Origin: Stomoxys calcitrans
Taxonomy: Eukaryota > Arthropoda > Insecta > Diptera > Muscidae
DNA length: 64,000 bases
NCBI RefSeq assembly: GCF_963082655.1
Contig: NC_081555.1
Coordinates: 183,169,424 to 183,233,423 of the forward strand
Reading direction: 5' to 3'
Below, one piece after another: positions 12,770 to 24,224 of this stretch. A program made the position numbers and the translations under genes. The first letter of the stretch is position 1, and every line of letters begins with the position of its first letter. The notes beneath the pieces are model-generated. The model made no database searches and was not told the DNA's origin. It was given only the letters and a program-made list of their open reading frames with translations.

Positions 12770-14585
12770 ATTTGTGCCTGATTTGGCAGAAGTTTTGTGC
12801 GTAAAGTACACATGTGCCCTTCAAGTTTATATGTGTAAACTTGTAGCAGAATCTATGGTGGTGGATTTTGAAGATTCGTGTACATATATTTTTAGCAGAG
12901 CTCATTTCTTTTTCGAAAATCTCAAAATCCTGCAAGCTCAGTAGAATATAGTGTTCCCCAAAGTGACCTAAAAACACCAAAGGTATTTTCGTTTTCCATA
13001 GACTCCAACAGAAATATTTTTTTCAAGCGTTGTATAGTGGTGTTATACAGCATAAAGTATTGATTTTTTTACAGGCTAGATATCTTAATAATTCCACCCG
13101 TTTGGCATGCAAAGGTTGTCTATTTTCTTTTATCGCCAGATGCTAATTGATTTTTATCGACAATACTTTAATATTCTGTTTGAAATGTTTAAAATCGTAA
13201 ACAATTTTATGACTTCAATATAAATTTTATGAGGGCCTATATATCTGCAGGCTGTTTTTTATTTGAACAAAATAAAGCCTAGAAAGTTAATTGTATTCGA
13301 GATTTATTTTCTCAACATTTCTAAGCGTACGGAATGCAAAATGGAACTCCAAATGCTAACCACTGGGTTAATGTTGTGGGTGCAACTTAAGATCAAGCGT
13401 GTAGAAACGAAATCTTTCTTTAAAGTTTTTGTGGGTCATAAGTAATTGTGTAAACATTTTTTGCCTCGAAAACTTTCTTACTATCTTCTAAAAATATAAT
13501 ATAATGGTCGAAGGCTGATCAAAGCCATAAGCAAAAAAAAAAAAAACATTATTTCCAATTATATCTATGTAAATTAAGTTATGAAACAAAACAATTTTTT
13601 TAATAATTAAAGTATAAACACCTTGTTGACACTTTGTTATCTTTTGTATTGTCTTAAATGTTAATAAATTAATACAATAAAATTGTAAATTGTTAATAAA
13701 TATATATAATAATATATAATAAAATTATTGATAAATTATTTATTTAAAATCTTGATTTTGTTTTTTTTTTTTTTTTGAGTTGCTGTCTTATTCACCGCAT
13801 ATTTACAGTTCTAATGCAAATTTCCAAATATTTATCATTGCAATGTCTTTTTATCAGCTATTAAGATGTCGTTGTGCTGCTGTGACGTTATGATGAAATG
13901 AAAAAGATCATTGCCAAGGTTTGCGTGTTTGTTTTAATGGCATAGTCGTTTGCATGCGCCTTAGTTTACTTTGGAAAACGGCTTCCGCAGTTGTGCGATG
14001 ATATTCGTTTGTAGGGAGATTAAAGACGTGCGATGGGTTGGGTATTCTAGACAGTAATCATTATCTGTTTGGTATACAATTATCGTACACAGGCAGACTC
14101 ACAAATGGATGAATGATCTCTGGTTGGAGAATTAGAAAAATGGCTGTTGTGTAATTCTGAATTTTCTCCGCAAATGTGCTCCAACTAATTGCTTGTGCCG
14201 ATAGACACTATCCGCTATCATATGAATATTTGTATGTATTAAAAATGCCAATATATTTTTTGTTTGTCTTACGTTATTCTTGTGGGTTGTTAGGGTCAAT
14301 ATGTTTCAAAATGCAAATAAAACAAATTTATTTCATCCTTTTCTCGACGTTTTTATATATTAATTGTACTTCTCCCCATTGACGTTGATAGTAAGATTTA
14401 ACACATGGCACCTAACATTGAGAACACTGGTCACGAATACTTCAAATTCCACATTCATTGAAACTCATTCAAGTAGTCAATGAAGTAGTGGTTGGCTGTA
14501 AAAGTTTTCACTCTTTGTTTGTTCCACTTATCATTTTCGTTTGCTTAAACACTGACTTAATTAGTTTTTGTTTCGCACTGAACTT
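12770..14585. other. Unassigned DNA with AT-rich core
   Basis: Includes very AT-rich sequence at 13675-13770 and long T-runs. No gene recognised. The part from about 13780 to 14585 looks non-repetitive and could be intron of the candidate transcript starting near 14.85 kb. Confidence 0.4.
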
Positions 14586-14587
14586 AC

Positions 14588-14880
14588 TATCGCAAATTTA
14601 TTAAAAAAGTAACGCTTCTTTAATCTTTTTATTTTATTTTTGTAATTATTTCACTTTGCAATACACAGAGATATGCTCGTTTATTGCTCGCCAATATTAT
14701 CTCACTTTCGGTTATAAATTATACGACGCTCGAATTTCTTGTTGCGATCACCGTTTCCGTATTTTTATGAATTTTCAAATCAAAATTTCCGTTGCTCTGT
14801 CCGAGCTGCTTACTAGTACGCACTCGGCGTCTGACTTAACAGTCTGCTGCCGAGGGTGTTTGCTTTATAGAATTTCCATT
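14588..14880 (-). promoter_or_regulatory. Candidate TATA promoter and untranslated first exon (minus strand)
   Basis: Reading the minus strand from 14880: TCTATAAAGC, then about 35 nt on, an initiator-like GTCAGAC. After that comes about 250 nt of repeat-free sequence with the look of a fly 5' leader, with A-rich runs such as AAAGTGAAATAATTAC and no long frame. A GTAAGTTC donor at 14587-14580 would end the exon. TATA-to-initiator spacing is a little longer than usual. No coding exon follows within the window, so the first intron would exceed 14 kb. This is an inference from sequence style only. Confidence 0.3.
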
Positions 14881-15790
14881 AACAATCGAAGTGTTCTCAA
14901 ATCATGACTCTTAGTTGTGAGAGTAATACTCAACGCTTCGTTCCCCGCTCGTTGATGGTACTGAGTAGGTTCATCGATATGTGTGTGTGTGTGTGAGCAA
15001 AGCAGCATATGTTTACTTCGCTAGAAGAAAATCGATACTCAGTGGTGCCATTAACAGTGCTGTATGTTCCCTTTAACCAAACCTCCAGCAAGGCGATGGA
15101 GAGATTTACTACCACCGCTAGCCAAATGCGGCAATTTCATCATGAACGTCAAATGTTAAGCATTTGCTGGATAGCAACAGATTTGCTTTGAAGTTATCAG
15201 ATGATCGATTTGTCGGTAAATCCTTAAGAAGCGGGAAAGTCCTTTAATTAAGTAGTTGGGCTTACTAGATGCAGCGATTGCAGCGATTACCTGTGTGGCA
15301 CACGTGTTAGCCTTTTTGTAAGTGGGCGTGATGTTAAGCCAGCATGGAAGTCTGTGTTGTTATCACAAGTCAAGCAGTGGAGAAAACATCACAGGACCAC
15401 ACATATACCAAATCCATTCTATAAGCAAAAAAAATAAAAACCATGGTTTACCAGAAATTGGGGTGCTTTTCTAACAACATGATGTTTGATATCGCTAAAG
15501 GTGGCTGGTCGATTAGTTTCTTCCAAAAGTAAACATGAAATGGGAAATTTTAAATACTTTTTATATCTCCCAAGCGTTTAATCAACAAAAATCATCGTTT
15601 TCAAAATTAAAACCAGAAAAACGATGCGCATACCCCTACACATGTTCATTCGTTGCTGTCTCAACAACGACTAAAACAAAGAGAATAAGAATACGTGTGA
15701 CTTGCCATCAACGCTACCGTAAGGGCCTGGACATCGCTGTTTTAGTTCTAACCGGTGCAATTCAGATGTGCAAATGCAAATTTACCCAAG
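14881..15790. other. Non-repetitive stretch upstream of the candidate promoter
   Basis: Contains a short GT run (about 14979-14994). Open frames on both strands (14930-15191, 15535-15858) lack motifs. No element recognised. Confidence 0.4.
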
Positions 15791-15794
15791 AAAA

Positions 15795-15965
15795 TTCCAT
15801 AAAAGAACAGCGGGGTTACTTCTCCAATATCAATGAGTCCTCTCCAATTCAAGTTTGAGCTCAATAAAAAGAGACCTCCGTGAAATTTTTTTCTGATGTT
15901 GTCTCCGGGACATGCTAAGCGCTGCGCCTAGAGATCAGATGTACTTCATGCCAATGCAAAGTTTT
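15795..15965 (-). mobile_element. tRNA-derived SINE, fragment
   Basis: Carries the family phrases for the tail (AACAGCGGGGTTACTTCTCC, AATATCAATGAGT), CTCAATAAAAAGAGACCTCC, and part of the head (CTCCGGGACATGCTAAGCGCTGCGCC). The middle, including box B, is deleted. Confidence 0.6.
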
Positions 15966-16184
15966 CCTAGAAGGCAATCAATATTCTTCGATAATACATA
16001 CAGTACACACGAGTACAGCATTTTTTAAAGTTTCTATTGCAAGCAAATTTTAACAAGTTAAAACATAATAACTTCAACCGGTGTTAATAACCTCCACCAT
16101 GGGCCGCAATTGTCAAGTTCTTTGCGCTGTTACTCTTTGTACCGAGTTTTAAGTATTTGGATCAAAGTTATTAAAATTTACTAC

Positions 16185-16750
16185 CGACTCAACTTTAAGA
16201 GCTTCAGCGATGAGACTCATTCCTGGCTGAATGGCTTCGTCATTAAGCAAAATATGCGTAATTGCACAACGTACTCTATGAGTCATCATTGCATCCCGAA
16301 AAAATTACGCTTTGGTGCGGTTTATGGGCCGTCGGCGTCATTGGGTTGTTCTTCTTCCGTGATGATCGAGACCAGCACGTAACTGTGAATAGGAATCGCT
16401 ACCGTCCAATGATAACAGAATATTTTTTGCGCCAATTGGATGATATGGACTTGTAGGACATGTGGCGCCACAAAGCACACAGTCTCTTTGCCGCGTTGGT
16501 CATGCGATTTGACGCTGATAGACCATTTCTTGCGGGGCTACGTCTAATCTATGGTCTATGCCAAAAAGCCATCGACGATTGATGAACTGCGTACGAATAA
16601 CAAACGCGAAATTGCAGCAGTTTAGACAGATTTATGCTTGAAAACCGTCGAAAATTGTGTTCAGCGTCTGAACTTCTGCAAGCGTGCCCAAGGTGGCAAG
16701 GCAAAAGAAATCGAGTTGCATAAATAATGGCATCGAACGTACTTTCACAG
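16185..16750 (+). pseudogene. Mariner-family transposase relic
   Basis: The frame FSDETHSWLNGFVIKQN near 16203 matches the first catalytic-aspartate region of mariner transposases. It continues through HPEK-like, LWCGLWAVGVIGLFFF and RDQHVTVNRNRYRPMITEYF, then stops. Degenerate C-terminal traces run to about 16720 (RVAQGGKAKEIELH-like). The N-terminal helix-turn-helix part is missing or unreadable. Same broad family as the relics at 25.96-26.80 and 35.56-36.16 kb. Confidence 0.75.
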
Positions 16751-16851
16751 AAATAAAGAATTTCATTGATATCCACAACCGTTTTTGTTTCATTAAAACA
16801 CTTTTGTGGCGCTCTTATTGAAAACCCCGATAAATATTTATACAATGCATA

Positions 16852-17128
16852 TTGCAAATTTTGCCCATGAACATTCCACTAAGGAATAGGGCCAAACTTC
16901 TCACATATCAATGAGTGCAGTCCGATTCAGTTTAAGCTCAATGATTAGGGTCCTCCTTTTTGAAGCCCAGTCCGAACGGTGTGCCGGCATTGTACCTCAC
17001 AAATGTTGCCAGCATTAGGAGGGGAAAATCACCGCATAAAATTTGTTTCTGATGGTCTCGCCGGGATTGGAACCCACGCGTTTAGCGTCATAGGCGGACA
17101 TGCTAACCTCTGCGCTACGGTGGCCTCA
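16852..17128 (-). mobile_element. tRNA-derived SINE, nearly complete
   Basis: Minus strand: GAGGCCACCGTAGCGCAGAG (box A region), GCATGTCCGCCTATGACGC, box B GGTTCCAATCCCGGCG, body with CTCCTAATGCTGG, CCGTTCGGACT, and tail ATGGGCAAAATTTGC. A small internal deletion removes the part around the TTTACATGGC phrase. Confidence 0.85.
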
Positions 17129-17264
17129 ACAAGACTAAAATCTTAAAGTTACAATGTAGGCTTATAAATGTATTGAAATATCCCTCTTAACAAGAAGAAT
17201 ATTTTTTTTTTCAAAAAGATGTAAAGCATAAACAAATTTAAAATTAAAATTACAACTAACAGAC

Positions 17265-17545
17265 AGGGTTGTTGAGTGTGTGGTAATTGTATCAGAGATG
17301 CTTTTTCGCTATCAATACGATTCAAATACAACATACCAACGCACGACCCTTGAAGCCATCACACCTAATATGGTTGAAAAGTCTTCTAAACAAAGACGAA
17401 ACGCGTCCCATAGTGGTTGGTGTGTGCTGCTATCTTTGGCTTTCCATTTACAATCTCCGATCAATGAGCTCGTCTCGAAAGAGAAACAAACAATAATTGT
17501 AAAATTTAATAATCTTCGCCGTAACAGACAAAAAACTTGAAAAAT
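17265..17545. repeat. Dispersed repeat, copy 2 (related to 6590-7080)
   Basis: Shares GGGTTGTTGAG, CCTTGAAGCC, CACACCTAATATGG, AAACAAAGACGAAACGCG and AGAGAAACAAAC in the same order as the copy near 6.83-7.08 kb, then CTTCGCCGTAACAGACAAAA. Function unknown; its two overlapping short frames look accidental. Confidence 0.5.
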
Positions 17546-17549
17546 GTAA

Positions 17550-18940
17550 AATTAAATGATTGTCAAGATATTTCTTAAAACTTTACACGTTGCTGACGTT
17601 CTGTAGATCATGGGGAAGTGTATTCCAAAGACGAATAGTGTTAATAAAAAATTTCCGTTCAGAAACGAGACTTCGTGTACTAAAGGGAACTAACGCTCTT
17701 ACTCTGTAGGTTCCAGTAAATCTTTATTTATACTAGATATAATTTGTTTTCTGGTTTACAATAACTTTTTGAATTAATAATAAGCAGTGTTTCAAAGTTA
17801 TAACCATAGAGAGAATTCGCAAAATGAGACATATGTTCCGTTTTTTTTTCAATCCATACACATACCGAATATTATAACTAAAATTTATGCTCAATTTGCG
17901 CAAACACGTTGAATCACAAATCAAGCGAAAATCTCACATCCGTAAATAAGCCCAGGAACCAGAAAAGTTTTTGTGATAAGAATACATATTTTCAGAGGAG
18001 TGAAAGAAAGAGTGACTAACAAAGAACCACAATTTCGCATGCGTTTGTCCGGGAATCACATTCACGTCAATCTTTTGGCCATTTATAAAAATATTATGAT
18101 TTCCTAAGGAAAAATTCAAATTTTTATGAATGACAATACATTTAGATTTCAGTGGATTCAACAATAAGCTGCCAACTATAAACGTTGGCAGGATCTGTAT
18201 TAAGTCTAGTTACACACTCATCAATACTACTCACAGAACCGCGAAAATCGAACATACGTAACTCGCGAAATTTGAAAATAAAGTTAATTTTTGATCAGAC
18301 CTCGTATTCATTAAGTTCGCCTATATCTTCATGATATTGTGAAATAGACTTATATTTCCCAATTTGCAATCTCATCTACAATTTTGCACTTGCATTTTGT
18401 ATCTGCTGCAGAATTAAATTTCAGGTTTGGCTCTTAATTCTTCTTCTTGCAGTGCAAAATTCTTCATGAAACTCAGGAGTGGTGAAGCGCTTCCATTTAG
18501 ATTATGCAAGGTCTCTCTCTCTTATGAGGGTTTGAATTGTGGAACAACATGGACAGTTGCATTACATCAAATTTTACTATGACGATGACAATAAATCTAG
18601 CCACATAATATTATTCAATTACATAGCGCCACCAATTTTGTTAAACAAACAAACTTCTAAATGTTTGATTCGACTATCGGACTAAGTTCGATAATCAAAA
18701 AAATTGTCTTATCATGTTGCGGAAGGCATAAACAAAACTTTTAGGTAAAATTTCCTAAAAAATTAAAAAATACTCTTTGTCAAGCTGGAAAACAACATTT
18801 GTTAGCCCCTGCGCCAATCTCATATAAACTGCATAATTCTCAAATGAATTTCCCCCATTGACAATTGATTCGAGTGAAAGGCTTTGTGTTTGAGTTCGTT
18901 CATGAACTCCCTATCAATCAAACGATGGGAAGCGGTGATA
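17550..18940. other. Unassigned DNA
   Basis: No coding or element signal strong enough to name. Lies just downstream of the unidentified gene end at 18948 (minus strand) and may hold its 3' UTR. Confidence 0.4.
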
Positions 18941-18947
18941 TGGACTT

Positions 18948-19379
18948 TCAGGTTTTATCATTGTTTTTTTGATAACGATGACGTACAGCACGAAGAGAAG
19001 CACAAACCACTCCATATGATAAGATAGAAATTACATTTTCCAGCATTTGGAAGTGTTCAATATTATTCCCTTTTTCAATATACAGACGCATGTCACCATG
19101 ATAATGGTTTAGCAAGATATTAACTAAAATATCCGTGTTGTTTGTACTTTCATTCGCTATGTAGTGGAACTGAAAAACAAGCACAAAAAAACTGCCAGTC
19201 ATTAGTGGACAGGTAAATAAAAATGATTCACCTTTGCATACCTTCCCATCTTGAGACAACAGGCAGAACTTTAGAATTTCAACGGGAGAAGTTTCATGTG
19301 TAGTGTCGAACAAGCCAATGTCTCTTAATGAGCAAACAAGCGATCGTAAAATCTCAGCAAATACGAGTATAATTTGTGG
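18948..19379 (-). CDS. Two 3'-terminal exons of an unidentified protein-coding gene (partial)
   Basis: Exons at 19379-19242 and 19169-18948 on the minus strand join in phase 0 to give about 119 residues ending at a TGA. The intron between them (19241-19170, 72 nt) has donor AAG then GTATGC and a clean T-rich acceptor (TTGTTTTTCAG). The upstream exon opens at an AG directly after an in-frame TAG and contains no ATG, so it is internal and earlier exons must lie elsewhere. The product is helical and leucine-rich (VFAEILRSLVCSLRDIGLF, then FHYIANESTNNTDILVNILL), with a basic tail (RHRYQKNNDKT). I do not recognise the family; armadillo/HEAT-like packing is only a guess. The 72-nt intron is itself open in frame, so a retained form would add 24 hydrophobic residues. 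No upstream exons were found in the next 20 kb. It could be a gene with large introns or a stranded remnant. Confidence 0.45.
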   Translation of the reverse strand, partial: PQIILVFAEILRSLVCSLRDIGLFDTTHETSPVEILKFCLLSQDGKVCKGESFLFTCPLMTGSFFVLVFQFHYIANESTNNTDILVNILLNHYHGDMRLYIEKGNNIEHFQMLENVISILSYGVVCASLRAVRHRYQKNNDKT

Positions 19380-19384
19380 CTACG

Positions 19385-20110
19385 GTAAACTGCTACCGGT
19401 GTTACATTTTTCGTTTATTTTTTATTTTCCCTCTGTTTCAGTTGTTTGTTTAATGAATGCACCTAGAAAATTACCAATTAAAAAGGGAGATGTAATGTGA
19501 GAGAGTACACCTGTATCTGGGACATACAGAGTTGGTACGTGTGTGTTTCCATACCCTTGTAAAGTGGTAGAAAAATGGGGAAAAGATTGGAATTTTAAAA
19601 TATTGATTGATCACTAAGACTGAAATAATGGTTTTGATCAAATAAAAATGAATTGTAACATAAGCCACATACAAACTGTTATCGCTAAATATGTTGTATA
19701 TGTGTAATGCGATGTGCGCTCTGATGTATCATCGTCCATGCGGCAATGTACTCTTACACTCTTTACCACGTAATTAATCAGAAACCTTGTAAGGATTAAA
19801 AAAACATCAAATGAAAAATACAAAGAAAAATTTCGTCATTATAATTACGTTGTTTTTGAATTTAAAAAGAATTATAAAAAATACTCGTACCCAGCAAAGC
19901 CTGGTAAACACATGTCATTACATTTGGCATGTAAAATAATGGATAACTCATTATCCTTACATTTACTAGCTGCTAAAATATAATGAGTTATCAACAGGAA
20001 TAGCGTCTGTGTTACGGGTAGTACAAATGTCATTACATACAACATTCGATGAAGTTCAAGAATAAGCACTTATTTGTAATAATAGAAAAAAATCATTTAT
20101 CCTTGGTATT
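19385..20110. other. Unassigned DNA upstream of the unidentified exons
   Basis: I searched the minus strand for more exons of the gene ending at 18948 and found none convincing. An imperfect inverted pair (AATGGATAACTCATTA against TAATGAGTTATCAAC) lies at about 19938-19995. Confidence 0.4.
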
Positions 20111-20111
20111 G

Positions 20112-20295
20112 GTAAAAATTCCATTAAGAAACTGCGGGCAAAATTAGCTCATACCCACGAGTGCTGTCCGTTACAAGGTTAAGCTCAATGATAAGGGACC
20201 TCCATTTTATGGCTTGCCGCAAAGCTACACCACTTGCCGAATGGCTTGCCGTCAAGTCACACCACTTAGTAGCACTAGGAGGGAAATACTGCGTC
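20112..20295 (-). mobile_element. tRNA-derived SINE, 3' fragment with internal duplication
   Basis: Tail and body phrases (AAAATTCCATTAAGAAACTGCGGGC, ACGAGTGCTGTCC, AGCTCAATGATAAGGGACCTCC), then two copies of a GGCTTGCCG..AAG..ACACCACTT unit. The tRNA head is missing. The DINE copy starting at 20309 lies directly next to it. Confidence 0.65.
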
Positions 20296-20308
20296 GTTAT
20301 TAATATAA

Positions 20309-21196
20309 ACAAGTAAAAGTGTACCAAGTTCGGCCGGGCCGAATCTTATATACCCTCCACCATGGATCGCACTTGTCGAGCTCTTGCCACGGTATCTATT
20401 TTTAGGGAAACAAAGGATAAAAGAAAATAATTACTATGTTATTGGAACAATATATCAAGTTATGGTTCATTTCGGACCATAATTGAACTGAATATTGGAG
20501 ATCATAGTAGAAGTCATTGCGTAAAATTTCAGCCAAATCTAGTAAGAATTGCGCACTTTAGGGGCTGAAGAAATAAAAAAGGAAGATCGGTTTATAGGGG
20601 AGCTGTATTAGGCTGTAAACCGATTCATGCCATATTCGACACGTATGTTAAAGATCATGAAAGAAGCCGTTGTACAAAATTTCAGCCAAATCGGATAATA
20701 CTTGCGCCCTTTAGAGGCTCAAGAAGTCAAGATCCCAGATCGATTTATATGGTAGCTATATCAGTTTATGGACCGATTTGAACTATTCTTAGCACAGTCG
20801 TTGAAAGTTATAACAAAACACCTCCTACCAAATTTTAGCGAAATCGGATAATAATTGCGCCCTCTAGTGGCTCAAGAAGTCAAGATCCCAGATCGATTTA
20901 TATGGCAGCTATTTCAGGTTATGGACCGATTTGAACCAATCTTAATACAATTGTTGGAAGTCACAAAAAACACCTCATGCAATATTTCAGCCCCATCGGA
21001 TGGGATTGCTCCCTCTAGAGGCTCAAGAAGTCAAGACCTCAGATCGGTTTATATGGCAGCTATATCAGGTTATGGACCGATTTAAACGGACGGACAGACG
21101 GACGGCCATGGCTAGTTCTTAGACGAATATTTCAAGGAGTTACAAACAGAATGACGAAATTAGTATACCCCCATACTATGGTGGAGGGTATACAAA
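20309..21196 (-). mobile_element. DINE-1-like element, both ends present
   Basis: The 3' end at low coordinate carries a perfect hairpin (TTCGGCCGGGCCGAA, 20329-20343) and TATATACCCTCCACCATGG. The 5' end at high coordinate reads ATACTATGGTGGAGGGTATA, so TATACCCTCCACCAT forms a subterminal inverted repeat. About four central repeats of roughly 150 bp lie between, and the GACGGACAGACGGACGGCCATGG block precedes the 5' end. About 890 bp. Confidence 0.8.
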
Positions 21197-21284
21197 TATT
21201 TTTGATTTTTTCTACCTCCCCACAAATCCGTTGATTGTTCCGCAAGCTGTGGGCGTAATTTTAAAGAAATAAAAAATGTAAAAA

Positions 21285-21375
21285 TCATTTTGCGGGTCCG
21301 AGGTTCGAACTCGAAACCTTTGTATTGTAAATCTTCTGATGTACACTCTGTGCCACAAAACTACTTAAATCACTC
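21285..21375 (-). mobile_element. tRNA-like SINE head, second type
   Basis: Minus strand: TTTGTGGCACAGAGTGTACA resembles a box A region and, about 30 nt on, GAGTTCGAACCTCGG is a near-perfect box B. The flanks do not form an acceptor stem, so this is a tRNA-derived repeat rather than a tRNA gene. Confidence 0.45.
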
Positions 21376-21496
21376 CCATGTGTTGGAATATTATGTCTAT
21401 AAATAGAATATGTCAAACAAACACAAACGCATGGCCATCTTTGATGTAATAAAATTAAAGTTTGCTTTTGTGTTAGCTAATACTGACAGGAGAATT

Positions 21497-21568
21497 CTAA
21501 TTCTAAGTTTTATAAAAATGCATTTACTTTCTTTTAAAAAATCCGCAATTACTTTTTGGGCAACCCAA
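21497..21568. mobile_element. Mariner MITE, 3' fragment
   Basis: Matches the last 70 or so bases of the MITEs at 34881 and 60185, ending ATTACTTTTTGGGCAACCCAA with TA after it. The left two-thirds is missing. Confidence 0.8.
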
Positions 21569-21583
21569 TAATTTTATTTATAA

Positions 21584-22979
21584 CTAGCCGAACCGGGCCC
21601 GCTCCCCTGCGCCTTTATGACTTTTTAGGGTGGAGACACTTCGCCCTGAATTCGGATATCGAATTCGTGCCATTGTAGCCTAGGACGCTGAATGCGTTGA
21701 ATCCGGGCGAGACCATCGGCAAAGCCCTCTTAATGTTGGCGACATTAGCAAGGTACAGTGCCAAGCATGGCACTACGGGACGGTTCCTGGTGGTAATGAT
21801 CTCATTAGGGGAGGGATGGCACCTCAGATATTTCGACTAAATAAATGTCAAATTCGAGCTGCACTTCCAATTCACTTTAATTTGAACCCCATATTGCCAT
21901 GGCCGGAAATATGAACCGTTTGGAAGGTGTTTTGGGGTTGGGTGCCCGTGGCGTTCTTAGGCTAAGGGGGAGGGTCCGCCTCCACTCGATATCTAAAAAT
22001 TATGTAGTCTATGTTTGCTTTCAGACAAACGTACACAATCTATGAAAATTTTAAGAAAATCGGTTCAGCCAAGTTTCATATAGCCATAATGGGTCTAATG
22101 GCGTTTTTGAGGAGTGGCGTGACTACCTTATACTTTCATCCGACTTTGTATACCAGATTCAATCTACTCCCTTTCATTTGAGCCACATATTGAAATATAC
22201 GTCCAATATGTCTGTTTGGGGGAGTTTTGAGGTTGGGGCGGCCCAATGGATACTTAGACTCAAATTTGAATACCATATTCGTATTCTATTCTCCAATACC
22301 ATTCATTTGAAACCTTTATTGTCCCGATCGGTCCACTTTTGATTTCGATCCCCCTTCCGATACCGAAAAATTATATAGCCTGTGTTTCCTTCCAGACAAA
22401 CCTACACAATATGCGAAAATTTCGAGAAAATCGGTTCTGCCGATTTTCAGTCTATACTGAACAAACAAATCGAGTCCCATATATCCGTGATTGGCTAATG
22501 TGGCCATTTTGGGCATTTCAACAGGAATTTGTATGCCTGATTCATTATCTACTCCCGCATACTTTTCATTTAATATCCATATTGTCCTTATCGGTCCACT
22601 ATTGATTTTGATTATAAAGCTTACTTCCTACTTCCTGATTCATTTAAGTCCCATATTGTCATGATCGTCAAATAAACCTATTTTAAGGGGTTTTGGGGCT
22701 GGGCGGCCCCGAGGCAATTGGATCCTACTTTTAATGTGAAATGCGTACTCTTCTCTTGAATACCTTTCATTTGAATCCCAAATTGTCCCGATCGGCGGTA
22801 AGGGGGAGGGTTCGCCCCCTCCCGATATCAAAAAATTATATAGCCTTTGTTTCCTTCCAGACCAAGCTAGATAATCTGTGAAAATTTCAAGGTAATCGGT
22901 TCAGCCGTTTTTGAGTCTATCCGGAACAAACAAACAAACATACAAACGAACAAACACAAATTAAATTTTATATATAAGA
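21584..22979 (-). mobile_element. Helitron-like non-autonomous repeat, copy A (complete termini)
   Basis: On the minus strand it begins TCTTATATATAAAATTT and ends GGCTAG. The flanks are A before and T after, the rule for Helitrons (A^TC ... CTRR^T). The GC-rich 3' end (AGCGGGCCCGGTTCGGCTAG) can form only a weak hairpin. The interior is built of related units of roughly 300 bp (phrases CATTTGAATCCCA, ATTGTCCCGATCGG, GGGGGAGGGTCCGCC). Near the 3' end it carries a SINE-derived piece (GAATCCGGGCGAGACCATC). No Rep/helicase coding. The class assignment is inference from termini alone. Confidence 0.5.
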
Positions 22980-22984
22980 TTTGA

Positions 22985-23585
22985 ATTATTCATTATTCAA
23001 CTCATGTTTGAGTCTAAGTTGTTGTTTTTAGCAAAGTTCAACTATGATGTGTCATTATTTTTTGACATCTTGTATGCCTAGGCATAAGTACTTATTTTTG
23101 AACTATTGATATGCTTGTGCGGAAGGACTTTCCTCCTAGGACATCGCCATGTAAAAGTAAATAGAAACGATGCCTAAAAATATGTAGTTATAAGTTTTTG
23201 AATGAGCTTACCTTTTTGGTTATTTGGCAATTAGAGTTTGTGCTGGGATAGTTCTCACTCAATAATGGATAATAAAACCAAAGGGGTTCATATGACACAC
23301 TTCAAAACGGTTAAGTATAACATAGTATTGGAAAAATTCACGCGTCTGTCGAAATTATGGTAGTGTTTGAAAGAGGTGTCCGCTTGACATTTTATACGTA
23401 TAATTCTTTTTGATGCAAGTCAGTGTATAAAACATATCCTTCCAAGTGCATGTTCAAATATAATCCGATGCTTATTTTGTACATATGCAGGTATAATTAT
23501 GTGCAGATCGGCTATTGAGCTACTACTAGCTACTTAAAATAGGTATTGTTATCCATATTGCTATAATTGTAAAAGGCTAACTTAA
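22985..23585. other. Unassigned DNA
   Basis: Nothing recognised. Confidence 0.4.
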
Positions 23586-23589
23586 GCTC

Positions 23590-23730
23590 ACTGGGAGGCA
23601 ATTGGGTAGAGAGCTGGGATTTTCTAGGTGGAGGTCGTTGATTAGTTTCACACCAGAGGGATTGGTCTGTCGTTATTGTGGTATTGCAATGGGCTACAAA
23701 TTGCCACTATTACTAACCCTAACCTAAGTT
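23590..23730 (+). mobile_element. Possible LINE 3' end with CCTAA-type tail
   Basis: Ends ACTAACCCTAACCTAA, the same style of tail as the RNase H LINE ending at about 57555 (AACCTAACCTAACCTAA). Only the last 140 bp is visible. Confidence 0.35.
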
Positions 23731-23785
23731 GTATATGAAACTCGACATCTGTGCTATACCATATACAAAGAAAGAAATGTGATTG

Positions 23786-24218
<433 letters not shown>

Positions 24219-24224
24219 TACAAT

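Noticed and set aside
21285..21375. A true tRNA gene on the minus strand
   Set aside because: Box A and B are present, but no acceptor stem can be formed; better read as a tRNA-derived repeat.
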